Shown one piece after another: positions 52,936-62,211 of a stretch of DNA of 64,000 nt. The notes beneath the pieces are model-generated. The model was not told where the DNA came from, did not search any database, and saw nothing but the letters and a program-made list of their open reading frames with translations. Within the stretch, counting starts at the first letter, position 1; every line of letters starts with the position of its first letter. Source of the stretch: Muribaculaceae bacterium. Lineage in GTDB: Bacteria > Bacteroidota > Bacteroidia > Bacteroidales > Muribaculaceae. The DNA is taken from assembly GCA_017626045.1 (NCBI GenBank), contig JAGAJP010000049.1, positions 1-64,000 of the forward strand, read 5' to 3'. Made by a program: the position numbers and the translations under genes.

Positions 52936-53555
52936 CCCATTTCCCTTTTCCATCTCCGATACCCAAAAACAGCAATAACAGTATATATCCCATAAAGCGT
53001 AGCATAAAGATATATCCCCTTATATATATACAACCCCACACAAACAAAGTCCACCAATATCCAAACCATCCACTGCTCCAGATACTTCCGGGCAAGCATC
53101 CACATCCCCACAATGCTCAACGCCGTTGTGAACGCGTCCGCAACTGGCACGGTGCTGTCGGTGAGGTATCTCAAGATAAGATATAGAGCCCCCCATAATA
53201 TAAGAGCCCCGCACACGCAGCCGGCGAGCTGGCGCGCAGGAATCGAGGTAATAGGAAGACTCTCCTTGTCCTTCCCCTTTTCGCTGCTCTTCTCTTTCCC
53301 TCCGTCTCCACGACTCCATTTCCGGAAACCGTACACGGCTATCGCCAGATAGTAGATGTTGATGGAGAAGTCCGCATACAGTCCTTTGCTGAAATATATC
53401 CACATGGATATCATCGGCATCACGACCGACGCGTACCAGAGGCGCCGGTCTGCGCGATACTCCCACCATAGGTAGAGTAATCCGACGCAGAAACCGAGCA
53501 CCTCTAATACAAGATCCCAGGGTATGGAACTGAGTGTCATGCTGGTGAGTGTCAT
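52905..53555 (-). CDS. pnuT: PnuC-family thiamine (PnuT-type) transporter
   Basis: The 216-residue inner-membrane protein has the PnuC pattern: LVLEVLGFCVGLLYLWWEYRADRRLW, WIYFSKGLYADFSINIYYLAIAVYGFRKW and the repeat-like WMVWILVDFVCVGLYIYKGIYLYATLYGIYTVIAVFGYRRW, with about seven helices. PnuC proteins import nicotinamide riboside, but members beside TPP-riboswitch-controlled receptors are thiamine transporters. Its ATG overlaps the receptor stop. The usual thiamine pyrophosphokinase partner does not follow. The last eight residues come from the intergenic repeat, so the native C-terminus may have been replaced. Confidence 0.78.
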   Translation of the reverse strand: MTLTSMTLSSIPWDLVLEVLGFCVGLLYLWWEYRADRRLWYASVVMPMISMWIYFSKGLYADFSINIYYLAIAVYGFRKWSRGDGGKEKSSEKGKDKESLPITSIPARQLAGCVCGALILWGALYLILRYLTDSTVPVADAFTTALSIVGMWMLARKYLEQWMVWILVDFVCVGLYIYKGIYLYATLYGIYTVIAVFGYRRWKREMGIGLRKHEES

Positions 53556-55804
53556 CAGAAACTTAATGTTACCGTGCCGAGCACGTTTGTTGTGGCTTGA
53601 GCGGCGAAACCCGCATAGCGGTAGATTACCGGTGTGCCGTTGTCCATATAGTATCCTGCTCCGGCATATCCGTTGTTGCAGTATTTCTCATTGAAGATGT
53701 TGTACACTGTCACGCCGAGCCGCAGTTCTTTGATCGATGCGATGTCTTTGAAGGTATAGGCGAGGGCAAGGTCGGATACGAAGTAGGAGTCGAGTCTCGC
53801 CTCTTCGCTCCGCGCATTGTTCATATACTGGCTTGAGACATACCTGCTCAGCAGCGATGCTTCGAATCCCTTCACATTGAAGTTGAACGCGTTGTGGAGT
53901 ATGAAGTCGGGCGAGAACGCTATCGGTGTGTCGCCGCGTTCGAACGATATCGGGTTCTGCCATTCGTCTTCATATATGTATTCCATGAAGTTCTTGATTC
54001 GGTTTCTCGACAGGGTGGCGTTGATCTGCCAGTCAAACCACTCCACGGGCCTTAGCGCCCCCTGAAGTTCTATGCCCATGCGGTATGAGTCCGGCACATT
54101 GACGCTCAGTGGATTGCCTGTGTCCGACAATTGTCCCGTCACCACAAGCTGGTTTTTGTAGTCCATCAGGTAGAGGTTCGCGCCTGCTGTGAAGAGTTGG
54201 TTGCTGTAGCTGTAGCCCGCCTCGTAGTCAAACATGCGCTCGGCCTCGGGGTAGTGGTTGGGGTCGCTGTCCGTGAAGTTGTCTCGCGTAGGTTCTTTGT
54301 GGGCTACGCTCCATGATGCGTATGCGCGGTGCCCGTCGTTGTTGAACGAAATGCCGACTTTCGGATTGAAGAAGTCCCATTTCCGCCTGACGTCGAGCTG
54401 TGCCGGTCCATCTATGTTCCAGTCATAGTTGTCGCTGACGCCTCGGATGGTGTAGTCGATGTGCCGATACTGTAGGTCGGCGTAAGCTGAGATTCCAGAC
54501 CCGAAACTGTAGTCGCCTCTCACAAATACGTTGGAGTCGAATTTCCTGCCGGTGTTTCTGTAATATTCCTGAAGGGGATCGATAGCGCCGATGTAGTTAC
54601 GAACCCATTTAACTTGACCGAAGTGTTTCCCCAGAAACCAGTTGGCGGCGCCTCCTGCCACCAGTGAGAGGTTTCCGTTGCGGTAGTTGAGGTTCAGCAT
54701 TCCTCCGCCGAAATCATTGTCGTTGTATTTAAGTCGTATGAGGTCGGATTTCTTCACCGGTTCCCCGTCGGGTCCTATATATGGGGCAAGACCGTATTCC
54801 GAAAGGGTTCGTTTGGTCTTGTACTGGTCGTAGTAGCCGTCTCCTTTCGTATAGTGCAGTGCCGCGTTGAGGGTGAGATACCTGCCGATATTCTGATTGA
54901 GCAGCAACTGGAAATGATGTTGCGTGAAGTTGTCGCATTGGTCGGCATAGTAAGCTGTTTTCCCCTCGGAGTCTGTATATTCTCCACAGGGGTTATAGCG
55001 TCTGCCATATTTTTCCATGTCTTCCTTAGAGGCATAGTCCCATGCCATGTAAGTCCGTTCTTTTCCTCCGAACGCAAGTAGCCGGATTATGGTGTTGTCG
55101 CTTCGGTAGGATACCTGGCCTAAATAGCTCCATAGTTTCGAGAACGCGCGGTCAATGTAGCCGTCGGAGCCTATGTGGCTCAGGCGTGCCTCCACGCTCC
55201 AGTGGTCGCCGAAGAGTCCGGATGATACCTTAAGTGTCTGCCTGTTGCTGTTGTAGGAACCGTATGACGCTGTCACGCTGGCACTCCTCTCGCTCGACGG
55301 GAAGTCCGTCATCATGTTAACTGACGCTCCGAAAGCTCCCGCGCCGTTGGTCGACGTGCCGGCGCCTCGCTGTATCTGGATGTCTTTGAGGGAGGAGGCG
55401 AGGTCGGGCATATTCACCCAATATACATTGTGGCTCTCGCTGTCGTTGATTGGTACTCCGTTGGCGGTGACGTTGATGCGTGAGGCGTCCGTGCCTCTCA
55501 CTCGCAGGCTGCTGTAGCCTATTCCCGCTCCCGCGTCGCCTGTGGTCACTACCGATGGCGTCATCTCGATGAGGCTCGGAATGTCGCGTCCGTCGTTGAC
55601 TTTCTTTATGTCTTCGGATGTGACATTGGTAAACGCGACGGGTGTACGCGTGCCCGCACGGTTGGCGGTCACCTCAACCCCTTCGAGTTCGGTTACGATA
55701 CTGTCGGCTCGCTCCGCCGACCCGTTGGCCTCGCCATTCACGGCATAGGCCGGAAGCGCGAAGAGGCTCATCGCCGCCGCGCTCCAACATAATGACTTTT
55801 TCAT
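53555..55804 (-). CDS. TonB-dependent receptor, probable thiamine uptake
   Basis: The 749-residue outer-membrane protein has a signal peptide (SAAAMSLFALPAYA), a TonB-box region (ELEGVEVTANR), a plug domain (SLRVRGTDASRINVTANGVPIND, IQIQRGAGTSTNGAGAFGASVNM), and a 22-strand barrel ending in an aromatic residue (TTNVLGTVTLSF). A TPP riboswitch lies immediately upstream and PnuT follows, so it probably takes up thiamine or a derivative. Energy would come from a TonB/ExbB/ExbD complex such as that at 25.7-27.5 kb. Confidence 0.88.
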   Translation of the reverse strand: MKKSLCWSAAAMSLFALPAYAVNGEANGSAERADSIVTELEGVEVTANRAGTRTPVAFTNVTSEDIKKVNDGRDIPSLIEMTPSVVTTGDAGAGIGYSSLRVRGTDASRINVTANGVPINDSESHNVYWVNMPDLASSLKDIQIQRGAGTSTNGAGAFGASVNMMTDFPSSERSASVTASYGSYNSNRQTLKVSSGLFGDHWSVEARLSHIGSDGYIDRAFSKLWSYLGQVSYRSDNTIIRLLAFGGKERTYMAWDYASKEDMEKYGRRYNPCGEYTDSEGKTAYYADQCDNFTQHHFQLLLNQNIGRYLTLNAALHYTKGDGYYDQYKTKRTLSEYGLAPYIGPDGEPVKKSDLIRLKYNDNDFGGGMLNLNYRNGNLSLVAGGAANWFLGKHFGQVKWVRNYIGAIDPLQEYYRNTGRKFDSNVFVRGDYSFGSGISAYADLQYRHIDYTIRGVSDNYDWNIDGPAQLDVRRKWDFFNPKVGISFNNDGHRAYASWSVAHKEPTRDNFTDSDPNHYPEAERMFDYEAGYSYSNQLFTAGANLYLMDYKNQLVVTGQLSDTGNPLSVNVPDSYRMGIELQGALRPVEWFDWQINATLSRNRIKNFMEYIYEDEWQNPISFERGDTPIAFSPDFILHNAFNFNVKGFEASLLSRYVSSQYMNNARSEEARLDSYFVSDLALAYTFKDIASIKELRLGVTVYNIFNEKYCNNGYAGAGYYMDNGTPVIYRYAGFAAQATTNVLGTVTLSF

Positions 55805-55816
55805 ACGTCTGATTTT

Positions 55817-55898
55817 TCTTACGCCGGTATTACCCGGATCAAGTTAAAAGGGTTTTATCTCAGCCCCCCAGCCAATTGTTGGCTGCGGAGCACCCCTA
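55817..55898 (-). promoter_or_regulatory. TPP (THI-box) riboswitch
   Basis: On the minus strand the leader reads GGGGTGCT, then GGGGCTGAGATAAAACCC, then ACTTGATCCGGGTAATACCGGCGTAAG, with stems P2 to P5 matching the THI-box; CTGAGA and the GATCCGGGTAATACCGGC-like element are the conserved thiamine-binding core. It ends about 12 nt before the receptor ATG, so it probably controls ribosome access. Thiamine diphosphate would repress expression. Confidence 0.9.
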
Positions 55899-56055
55899 AA
55901 TGACTATATTATCTCCCTCCGGAGACTTTTCTCGCTTGCAAAATTACAAAAAATTGTTTAATTTTGTATTGCAAATCTGAAAAAATGTTATGACAAAACA
56001 CGTATGAGGCAAGTAAGACAACACCATATAGTGCCACCCGGTTCCTGGGAAGTAG

Positions 56056-56175
56056 ACCGTCAAGGCTTCTGCGGTCGATAAAATGTTTTCTTCACACCCC
56101 GAAACGCAGAAACGCATCGATAATATGACGAAGCGTTGTGTGAAAGACGGGTTTGAGCGTCCTGCCAAGAAATAA
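56056..56175 (+). pseudogene. Relic of an M48-family metallopeptidase C-terminus
   Basis: The frame from 56056 to the TAA at 56173-56175 encodes about 39 residues ending in MFSSHPETQKRIDNMTKR and RPAKK. SSHPET-x-RI-x-NM is the classic tail of M48 (Ste24/LoiP-like) peptidases. The frame is closed by TAG at 56053 and nothing upstream continues the domain. A terminator follows 39 nt later. The rest of the 427-bp gap holds the TPP riboswitch and its promoter region. A start at ATG 56083 could give a 30-residue peptide, which I think unlikely to be functional. Confidence 0.5.
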
Positions 56176-56213
56176 CACCGTTTTTTAGAACGAGTCGTTT
56201 CGTTCGGTTTAAA

Positions 56214-56241
56214 CATCCCTTGACTTCAAGGTCAAGGGGTG
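56214..56241 (+). terminator. Terminator left from the M48-relic transcript; also the GT117 stop
   Basis: CATCCCTTGAC (56214-56224) pairs with GTCAAGGGGTG (56231-56241) with one wobble pair, followed by six T residues on the plus strand. The leftward GT117 gene ends inside it at 56232, so it can also end that transcript. Confidence 0.8.
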
Positions 56242-59200
56242 TTTTTTCTTATCGACTGATTCCGCGACATGGGTGAGACGGCGCTCCGACGCCACGCCGG
56301 GATGGATTGAAGATACCGCCGGTAACTTTCGGTCCGGATGCTGTCGCGTGCTATGATTCCTTTTCCTAAGGCTGTCGCCGAGCTGTCGCCGGTTTGAATA
56401 CCAGACTGAATCAGAAGCCGGCTCAAGCAACGGCTCTCGAAATAGACGCTGTCGCCATGCGACCTGATAGAGTAGGGTATTGCCTTTTCAGGTATGTGCG
56501 TGAGTGCCATCTTCGCCACATGGAGCGCTATATCATGCCGCCCCTCTCGCGCAAGCGATTCTGCCAGTCGTGTCAAAGAGGCTCGCTGAAGCTGCGCCTG
56601 TAGCGTTACGTCCGGCCCCGGATACTTAGCATTGACTATTCCGCCCCAGCGCATTTTCGGTAGCGCGTCAAGAGATTCTTCGGTGAGTATGACGCTGTCC
56701 GGCATCATGGGGGCGAGTCGCCGGGTCAGAAGTGCCTGGCGCGTGTGGGGATAGAATCCACAGTATTTGTTTTTTCCAAGATTCTGATGCCAGTAGACAG
56801 GGCGCGGATAACGCGATGCCGCGTTCGTGGCTACGATGTCGAGGGTGGCGAGTTCCCGGAGTCCCGCTAATGAGCCTGCCGTCTTACCGGGGATGCCCAG
56901 AACATCAAGCTCCCACATGTCGGTGCTGTCGCGTCCCAATGTGACGGCTCTCGCAGGGAATACCGCCACCGGCGACATGTCGGCATATAGTATTCGCAAT
57001 GCTTCTATCGCCGGCATTGTATCGGCTTCTGACCGGGGTAGCCGGATTACATTATAGTTCCCTAAGGCAATGTCGCCGGGAGTACCGGTCATCTTAAGTC
57101 CTTCGCCCCCTGCGCGTGGTATCATCAATTGCGACACATACCAGTCGCACGCAAGATAGGATCCGCACACCACCGTCACGTCACGCCTGATGTCCATCAC
57201 TTCCTGAGCGAACCACAGAGGGAATATGTAGTTGTCCCCGTCCACAAAGAGAATGGCGTCTTTGTCGAGCGATTCGAGTAGGTTAGTGGCGTAGTCAAGG
57301 GTCGCGCTCCGACCGCTCCGGTCGTGGTCGTCAAGATTTTGGGAAAGCATCCATAATGGTATCGCCAGCGTGGCGGTAACCGACACTGTCCTGGCAATCC
57401 CGTGCCGTGACTTATGCAGAAGCCACAGCATGGCGCATCCGATCCAGAACGCGAATACCCAGAAACTCCCTAAAAATGAATAGTCCCGCTCCCGAGGTTC
57501 TCCCGGTGTCTGGTTGAGATACACCACTATGGCGAGACCCGTCATGAGAAAGAGCATCAGCGAAACCCATGCCGCCCGGTGCATCCTCAATGTGCGGAAA
57601 CCTCCTTTCCCAGCGCCATATAGCAGTATGAGCCCTAACACTCCAGCAAGAAACGGTATGCCCCAATAAATATTCCTCCCCTTGTTCCGGCTGCCGATTT
57701 CCTCCGGCATCGCTTCCGTATTTCCGAGCATGAGGTCGTCGGCAAAGCTCACGCCGGTGATGAAGTTGCCGTGGTCTATTTCCCCCGTCGACGGCTGGTC
57801 GTTCTGACGCCCCATATAGTTCCAGAGAAGATATCGGAAATACATATATCCGATCTGATATCCGAGCATATAAGTAAGAGACTGCAGATATGTCGGCCGT
57901 AGGGCGTAGGTCTCGATTTCCGTGCCGTCCGAATTGTGTCGTGCCACTGCTTTCCCCGCGCTGTCAAGGGCTTCCGAAATTCGGAACCTTGTCATCGACG
58001 CGCTGTCCATCCCGGTCCATTCGCCGTAGGCGGTGATGTCGTCGGGCGACGATGCGTGGATACGGGGGAAAAACATGTCGAGCTCGGGGGTATACACAGG
58101 TGTGGAGTGGAATCCGGCTACTGCATATCCTCGTTCTTCCTTGCCCGATGAAAGTCGGGCATTCAGTTCCTTGTCTTTTTCTGTCAAAAATCCCGAACGA
58201 CTCGGAATGTGTCCTCCCTTGACCATCGGACGCCAGTCTGTCCCCGTTGTCTTGAGGGCGTTGCGGGAGTAGTCCCATACAGTATCTCCGTTTTCTCCTA
58301 TCGTTACTTTCTCAACTCGCATCACACGGCTGTATGGCGTACGCCCGTAGAAGAGCGGCGCCTGCCCATACTGTCGGCGGCTTAGATAGTCAGCCATCCG
58401 TGACACGGATGACGGGTCCCCCTCGTTTATCGGCGGGTTGGCTGATGCCCTCAGCGGAATAAGGATATATACGGAAAATCCCAGCATTAAGGCGGTAAGA
58501 CTCCAGAGTGCGCTTCCCGCTGTGAGGTGCCGGCGGCTCAGGACCATCCCAAGGATGATGACGGTGACAAGTGCCGCGCACCACACTACAAGAGCTCCGG
58601 ACCAATAGGGCAGATGTAGCGTGTTGACAGCAAACACATCGGCGCTGACGGCGAGTGTCATGCTTCCCGATACGAGTACCTTGAGGATAAGTGCCACTAC
58701 CGCGCACCCTGCCACAAACGCTCCGGCGGTGCGCAGGAATCCCGCTCGCCGATTCCGTCGAGCGCCATAAAGCATCACCATCGCTATGGCGGGTATCACA
58801 AGAAGGTTCAGAAGATGAACTCCCAAAGAGAATCCCATCACATACGCCATTGCCACCAGCCACCTTACGCGGGCTGACCTGGATAGCGTGAACGCCCATT
58901 TCACCGACATCCATACGGCGACTGCCGTGAGAAACAGCGACATGGCGTATACCTCAGCCTCTACGGCACTATACCATGCCGAGTCGCTCCATGCGAAGCA
59001 CAGTGACCCGGCAAGCGATGACACGCCTATTGAGAAGGTTCTCCATCCCGACCTCCCCGAGTCGGGCCATATCCAGCGCATGACTGTTATTGTCAGTGAG
59101 CAAAGTATCATGACCGCAAGAGCCATAAAAAGCCCCGACATCATGTTGACCACTCTAACCTGTAGCTCCGCATCCGGAAACAGACACGATGCGAAGCGGT

Positions 59201-59387
59201 GGAAGAGTGCCCACCCGGGATTTCCCGGAGGATGCCCTACCTCAAGCTTGAGCGCCGTTATGAGATATTCCGGGCAATCCCAGTAGGAGGGTCCCGGATC
59301 TGCTGTCAGCCAATAGGATAGGAGGGCGATGACGAAGGCTGCCATCGGTACTGTTTTCCGGAGTATCCTCATGCTGATCGGTTTCAT
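56232..59387 (-). CDS. DUF2723/GT117 membrane glycosyltransferase-like protein
   Basis: The 1051-residue protein has an N-terminal DUF2723 domain with DPGPSYWDCPEYLITALKLEVGHPPGNPGW near residue 30, then many transmembrane helices, and a large soluble C-terminal part from about residue 640 with VDGDNYIFPLWFAQEVMDIRRDVTVV and PALEALR-like helices. GT117 members O-glycosylate exported proteins in Bacteroidota. Its ATG overlaps the SDR stop (ATGA at 59384-59387), so it is the last gene of the steroid-reductase-like operon. Why a glycosyltransferase shares this operon is unclear. Its stop lies inside the terminator. Confidence 0.8.
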   Translation of the reverse strand: MKPISMRILRKTVPMAAFVIALLSYWLTADPGPSYWDCPEYLITALKLEVGHPPGNPGWALFHRFASCLFPDAELQVRVVNMMSGLFMALAVMILCSLTITVMRWIWPDSGRSGWRTFSIGVSSLAGSLCFAWSDSAWYSAVEAEVYAMSLFLTAVAVWMSVKWAFTLSRSARVRWLVAMAYVMGFSLGVHLLNLLVIPAIAMVMLYGARRNRRAGFLRTAGAFVAGCAVVALILKVLVSGSMTLAVSADVFAVNTLHLPYWSGALVVWCAALVTVIILGMVLSRRHLTAGSALWSLTALMLGFSVYILIPLRASANPPINEGDPSSVSRMADYLSRRQYGQAPLFYGRTPYSRVMRVEKVTIGENGDTVWDYSRNALKTTGTDWRPMVKGGHIPSRSGFLTEKDKELNARLSSGKEERGYAVAGFHSTPVYTPELDMFFPRIHASSPDDITAYGEWTGMDSASMTRFRISEALDSAGKAVARHNSDGTEIETYALRPTYLQSLTYMLGYQIGYMYFRYLLWNYMGRQNDQPSTGEIDHGNFITGVSFADDLMLGNTEAMPEEIGSRNKGRNIYWGIPFLAGVLGLILLYGAGKGGFRTLRMHRAAWVSLMLFLMTGLAIVVYLNQTPGEPRERDYSFLGSFWVFAFWIGCAMLWLLHKSRHGIARTVSVTATLAIPLWMLSQNLDDHDRSGRSATLDYATNLLESLDKDAILFVDGDNYIFPLWFAQEVMDIRRDVTVVCGSYLACDWYVSQLMIPRAGGEGLKMTGTPGDIALGNYNVIRLPRSEADTMPAIEALRILYADMSPVAVFPARAVTLGRDSTDMWELDVLGIPGKTAGSLAGLRELATLDIVATNAASRYPRPVYWHQNLGKNKYCGFYPHTRQALLTRRLAPMMPDSVILTEESLDALPKMRWGGIVNAKYPGPDVTLQAQLQRASLTRLAESLAREGRHDIALHVAKMALTHIPEKAIPYSIRSHGDSVYFESRCLSRLLIQSGIQTGDSSATALGKGIIARDSIRTESYRRYLQSIPAWRRSAVSPMSRNQSIRKNTP

Positions 59388-60199
59388 TTCCTGATATTTC
59401 GGTCGAGGAGTTTATGTTTCACAAGCATCCGTGCCCAAGTGGGCGACATGCCTACAAATACTATCGAAATCCGGTTGAGCAAGCCGTTGATATATTGCTT
59501 CTTACCTTTTAGCATGGCTTTGATTGCCTTTTCCGCGAAGCGTTCCGGTGTCTCCAGTACTCCGAGTCGCACCGCGAGGCGCTTTAGATTGTCGGGGAGG
59601 CCGAAGAGGTTGGTGGCTATCCCGCCCGGAGTTGCCACGGTCACGCTCGCTCCATAGTCTTTCAGTTCGTAGTGCAGCGAGCGCGACAGTACCCTGATAT
59701 ACGCCTTTGTAGAAGCGTACATGGCGAGTCCCGGCATCGGCATCCAGCATGACATCGACGACATGTTGAGCATCCTGCCGCTACCGCGTTCCCGGAATAT
59801 GCGGGCGAAATGTACCGACAGCATTGTCGTGGCGCGCACATGTAGGTCCATGAACCTCTCTATGGTGGCGTCGTTCGTTAGCGCAAGTTCGTTGAATGAG
59901 AATACTCCCGCGTTGTTCACAAGATAGTCTATCTCGATATTGCGGCTGAGCAGAAATGCGGCGATTATCGATACTGAATGGCGGTCTGTGAGGTCGGTAG
60001 TGAGGGGGAGTGCCTTGACATTGAACTCTTTCTCGATCTTTAAGGCGGCGTTGCGCAACGGGTTGGTCGTCACGCTCACCATCACGAGCGAGCAGCCTCG
60101 ACGCGCCAGGGCGCGACATATCTCGAGGCCGATGCCGCCGTCTGCCCCCGTCACAAGTCCCCATCTGCCGCTAAGCATGGTGTGAAGCTGGTGTCCCAT
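59384..60199 (-). CDS. Short-chain dehydrogenase/reductase (SDR), possible hydroxysteroid dehydrogenase
   Basis: The 271-residue protein has the SDR cofactor motif VTGADGGIGLEI near residue 17, NNAG in DYLVNNAGVFSF near residue 93, the catalytic Ser in MLNMSSMSCW, and Y-x3-K in YASTKAYI near residue 165. It catalyses NAD(P)-linked oxidation or reduction of an alcohol or ketone. Its operon neighbours are a steroid 5-alpha-reductase-family protein and an OYE-type reductase, so a 3-hydroxysteroid dehydrogenase role is plausible (gene-order inference). It overlaps the GT117 gene by 4 bp. A start at the internal Met8 is also possible. Confidence 0.82.
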   Translation of the reverse strand: MGHQLHTMLSGRWGLVTGADGGIGLEICRALARRGCSLVMVSVTTNPLRNAALKIEKEFNVKALPLTTDLTDRHSVSIIAAFLLSRNIEIDYLVNNAGVFSFNELALTNDATIERFMDLHVRATTMLSVHFARIFRERGSGRMLNMSSMSCWMPMPGLAMYASTKAYIRVLSRSLHYELKDYGASVTVATPGGIATNLFGLPDNLKRLAVRLGVLETPERFAEKAIKAMLKGKKQYINGLLNRISIVFVGMSPTWARMLVKHKLLDRNIRK

Positions 60200-60205
60200 A
60201 TAGTC

Positions 60206-61435
60206 TTAGCCTTTCGACTTGATTGCCTGTATCTCTTTCTGAATCTTGGCGGGTAGGTCGCTCACATTGCAGTGACATGCCATTTCCCGGCTATACATTC
60301 TCGCTATGCAGTAGTTGACGTGCTCACACCCGCAGTGGTGCGTGGACTCCCGGCGTAGACGGTTGATGAAGTCCGGCTCCCGTAGAAGCGCGCGTCCCAT
60401 CTGAACGAACTCAAATCCCTCGGATAGTGCCTGTTCCATTCCCGCGCCGTCGACCACGCCTCCTACGTAAACCAGAGGTAGCGACAGTTCAGACCGGAAC
60501 CGCTTCGCGTCTTCAAGGAAATACAGCGGTTTGAACGGCACTGTGGGTATCATGTATTTCCCGACAAGCCGAACGCCATATTTTAGCCACCATTGTTTCA
60601 TGTAGTGTGTCATGCTGTATATGGGCATCTGGCCGCGCATCACATACATCGGAGCCTTGCTGACAAAGCCGCCGCTCAATACTATGGCATGCACGCCCAA
60701 GCGCTCTATCTCTTTGGCTACGGTCAGGCAGTCGTCAATCTCAAGTCCTCCCTTGAACCCGTCGCGCATGTTGGTCTTCACGAGTACTCCCATGTCGCTG
60801 CCGGCGGCTTTCATCACTTCCTCAAGACACATTCTCATGAATCGCATCCGTGAGTCGAGGGTCCCCCCGAACTCATCGCGCCTCCGGTTGGTGTAAGGCG
60901 AGAGAAACTGCGATATAAGATATCCGTGCCCTGCATGGACCTCTACGCAGTCGAAGCCCGCGTCGCGTGCTGTCCTCACGGCGTCGCCGAAGTTCCGCGC
61001 AAGCTCTTGCAGTTCGTCCTTCTTTAGACCCCGCACTATAGTGGGGGAGTACAGGTTGAACCCGCTGCACGCTCCCACAGGAATGCCTCCCGCTGTCTTG
61101 ATATGCGTCATGTTGCCGCAGTGGCCTATCTGGATCGATGCCTTGGCACCCCGCTCGTGGATGCCGTCGGTGATGTCGCGCAGTGGCTTAACTATTTCCG
61201 GACGTAGCCACAGCTGCGTGTCGAATGATATTGCCGACCGGCAGATGCCGGCGTATGCAAGCGTAGTCATACCTACGCCTCCCTCCGCTACGCTCCAGTG
61301 ATAGTCGCGCAGCATATCGGTAGGGTTGTTGTCTCGCCCCATGCCCTCGAAGGCGGCGCTCCGGATCGACCGGTTGCGTAGCTCTACAGGGCCTATCTTG
61401 GCAGGAGTAAACAATGTGTCAAGATTGGTCACCAT
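60206..61435 (-). CDS. NADH:flavin oxidoreductase (old yellow enzyme family), possible steroid 5-beta-reductase-like
   Basis: From the ATG at 61435 (MVTNLDTLFTPAKIG) the protein has 409 residues, an FMN-binding TIM barrel with GVGMTTLAYAGICRS, the QIGHCGN strand, FDCVEVHAGHGYLISQFLSPYTNRR and VYVGGVVDGAGMEQALSEGFEFVQMGRALLREPDF. The second FAD/NAD domain of BaiCD/BaiH-type enzymes is absent. The tail is rich in cysteine and histidine (HHCGCEHVNYC ... ACHC), which may bind an iron-sulfur or other metal. OYE-type Bacteroidota enzymes reduce the 4-ene of 3-oxo-steroids or bile acids. It overlaps the 5-alpha-reductase-like gene by 7 bp. Specificity is inferred, not shown. Confidence 0.82.
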   Translation of the reverse strand: MVTNLDTLFTPAKIGPVELRNRSIRSAAFEGMGRDNNPTDMLRDYHWSVAEGGVGMTTLAYAGICRSAISFDTQLWLRPEIVKPLRDITDGIHERGAKASIQIGHCGNMTHIKTAGGIPVGACSGFNLYSPTIVRGLKKDELQELARNFGDAVRTARDAGFDCVEVHAGHGYLISQFLSPYTNRRRDEFGGTLDSRMRFMRMCLEEVMKAAGSDMGVLVKTNMRDGFKGGLEIDDCLTVAKEIERLGVHAIVLSGGFVSKAPMYVMRGQMPIYSMTHYMKQWWLKYGVRLVGKYMIPTVPFKPLYFLEDAKRFRSELSLPLVYVGGVVDGAGMEQALSEGFEFVQMGRALLREPDFINRLRRESTHHCGCEHVNYCIARMYSREMACHCNVSDLPAKIQKEIQAIKSKG

Positions 61436-62211
61436 ATAAACGGGATAATGTATTTTCTCTTGAGATTGATAAAGTCGTTGCCGAATTCCTCTACATAGCG
61501 GCGATGTAGTGAGCGCGCTCGCGGTCCAAGGTTGGCGAAGGTCCACAGCGCGAATACTACTCCGGGCATCGACCACGTCAGTATCGCGTAGCCGATCCAT
61601 TCCGTCAACTCTCCGAAATAGTTGGCTGATGTGACGTATTTGAACATTCCTCCATACGGTATGTAGTGGTTTCGGTCACCCGGTTTCCTGAGATGTCTGA
61701 TGATATGGTCGGAATGTAGGTTGATGCCCATCCCCAAAAAGAATATCAAAGTGCCTGTTAGAAATTTGGGATCCACAAGCCAGGAGTCCGGATATAGTCC
61801 TTCCGGAGAGACATAAAACAGCCATCCCCCGATCAGATACGCATTAACCAGATTGAAGCAGATTCCCATCAATAGTATGACCAGCGGCATCCGGCTTTTA
61901 CCCTTCATCAGTAACGGAAACACAAACGACCGCTGGAAATAATGGATGAGAAACAGCATCGCCATGACCCCGGGCGCAAACTGCTCCCTGCGTGGCGACA
62001 GCCACCAGATCAATACCATGGCGATGAATACCGGCGCCTCCATCAGTACCCAACCGATGCGGTTGCACACCGACGGTCCCCATTTCTTCGTATAAAACAT
62101 CCCATAGCCGGGTGTGATGAACCGTAGCCCGAAAAACACCATGAACGCGAGCGCAATCATGATATATTCCACACTCTTGAGAACTATAGGATTGAAAATT
62201 TCGTTCATCAT
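61429..62211 (-). CDS. Steroid 5-alpha-reductase family (3-oxo-5-alpha-steroid 4-dehydrogenase-like) membrane protein
   Basis: The 260-residue protein has seven predicted transmembrane helices. Its C-terminal half matches the family: YVTSANYFGELTEWIGYAIL near residue 190, with the Asn-Tyr-x-Gly-Glu core corresponding to the steroid and NADPH pocket, then TFANLGPRARSLHRRYVEEF and KRKYIIPFIW at the end, the typical stop-proximal motif. The enzymes reduce the C4-C5 double bond of 3-oxo-4-ene steroids with NADPH. It is first in an operon with OYE- and SDR-type genes. A bile-acid or hormone substrate is inferred; other isoprenoid substrates cannot be excluded. Confidence 0.85.
   Translation of the reverse strand: MMNEIFNPIVLKSVEYIMIALAFMVFFGLRFITPGYGMFYTKKWGPSVCNRIGWVLMEAPVFIAMVLIWWLSPRREQFAPGVMAMLFLIHYFQRSFVFPLLMKGKSRMPLVILLMGICFNLVNAYLIGGWLFYVSPEGLYPDSWLVDPKFLTGTLIFFLGMGINLHSDHIIRHLRKPGDRNHYIPYGGMFKYVTSANYFGELTEWIGYAILTWSMPGVVFALWTFANLGPRARSLHRRYVEEFGNDFINLKRKYIIPFIW

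Noticed and set aside
55944..56216. 90-residue leftward ORF between the thiamine operon and the GT117 gene
   Set aside because: The opposite strand carries the M48-like tail, which explains the open frame; no domain is seen in this direction.
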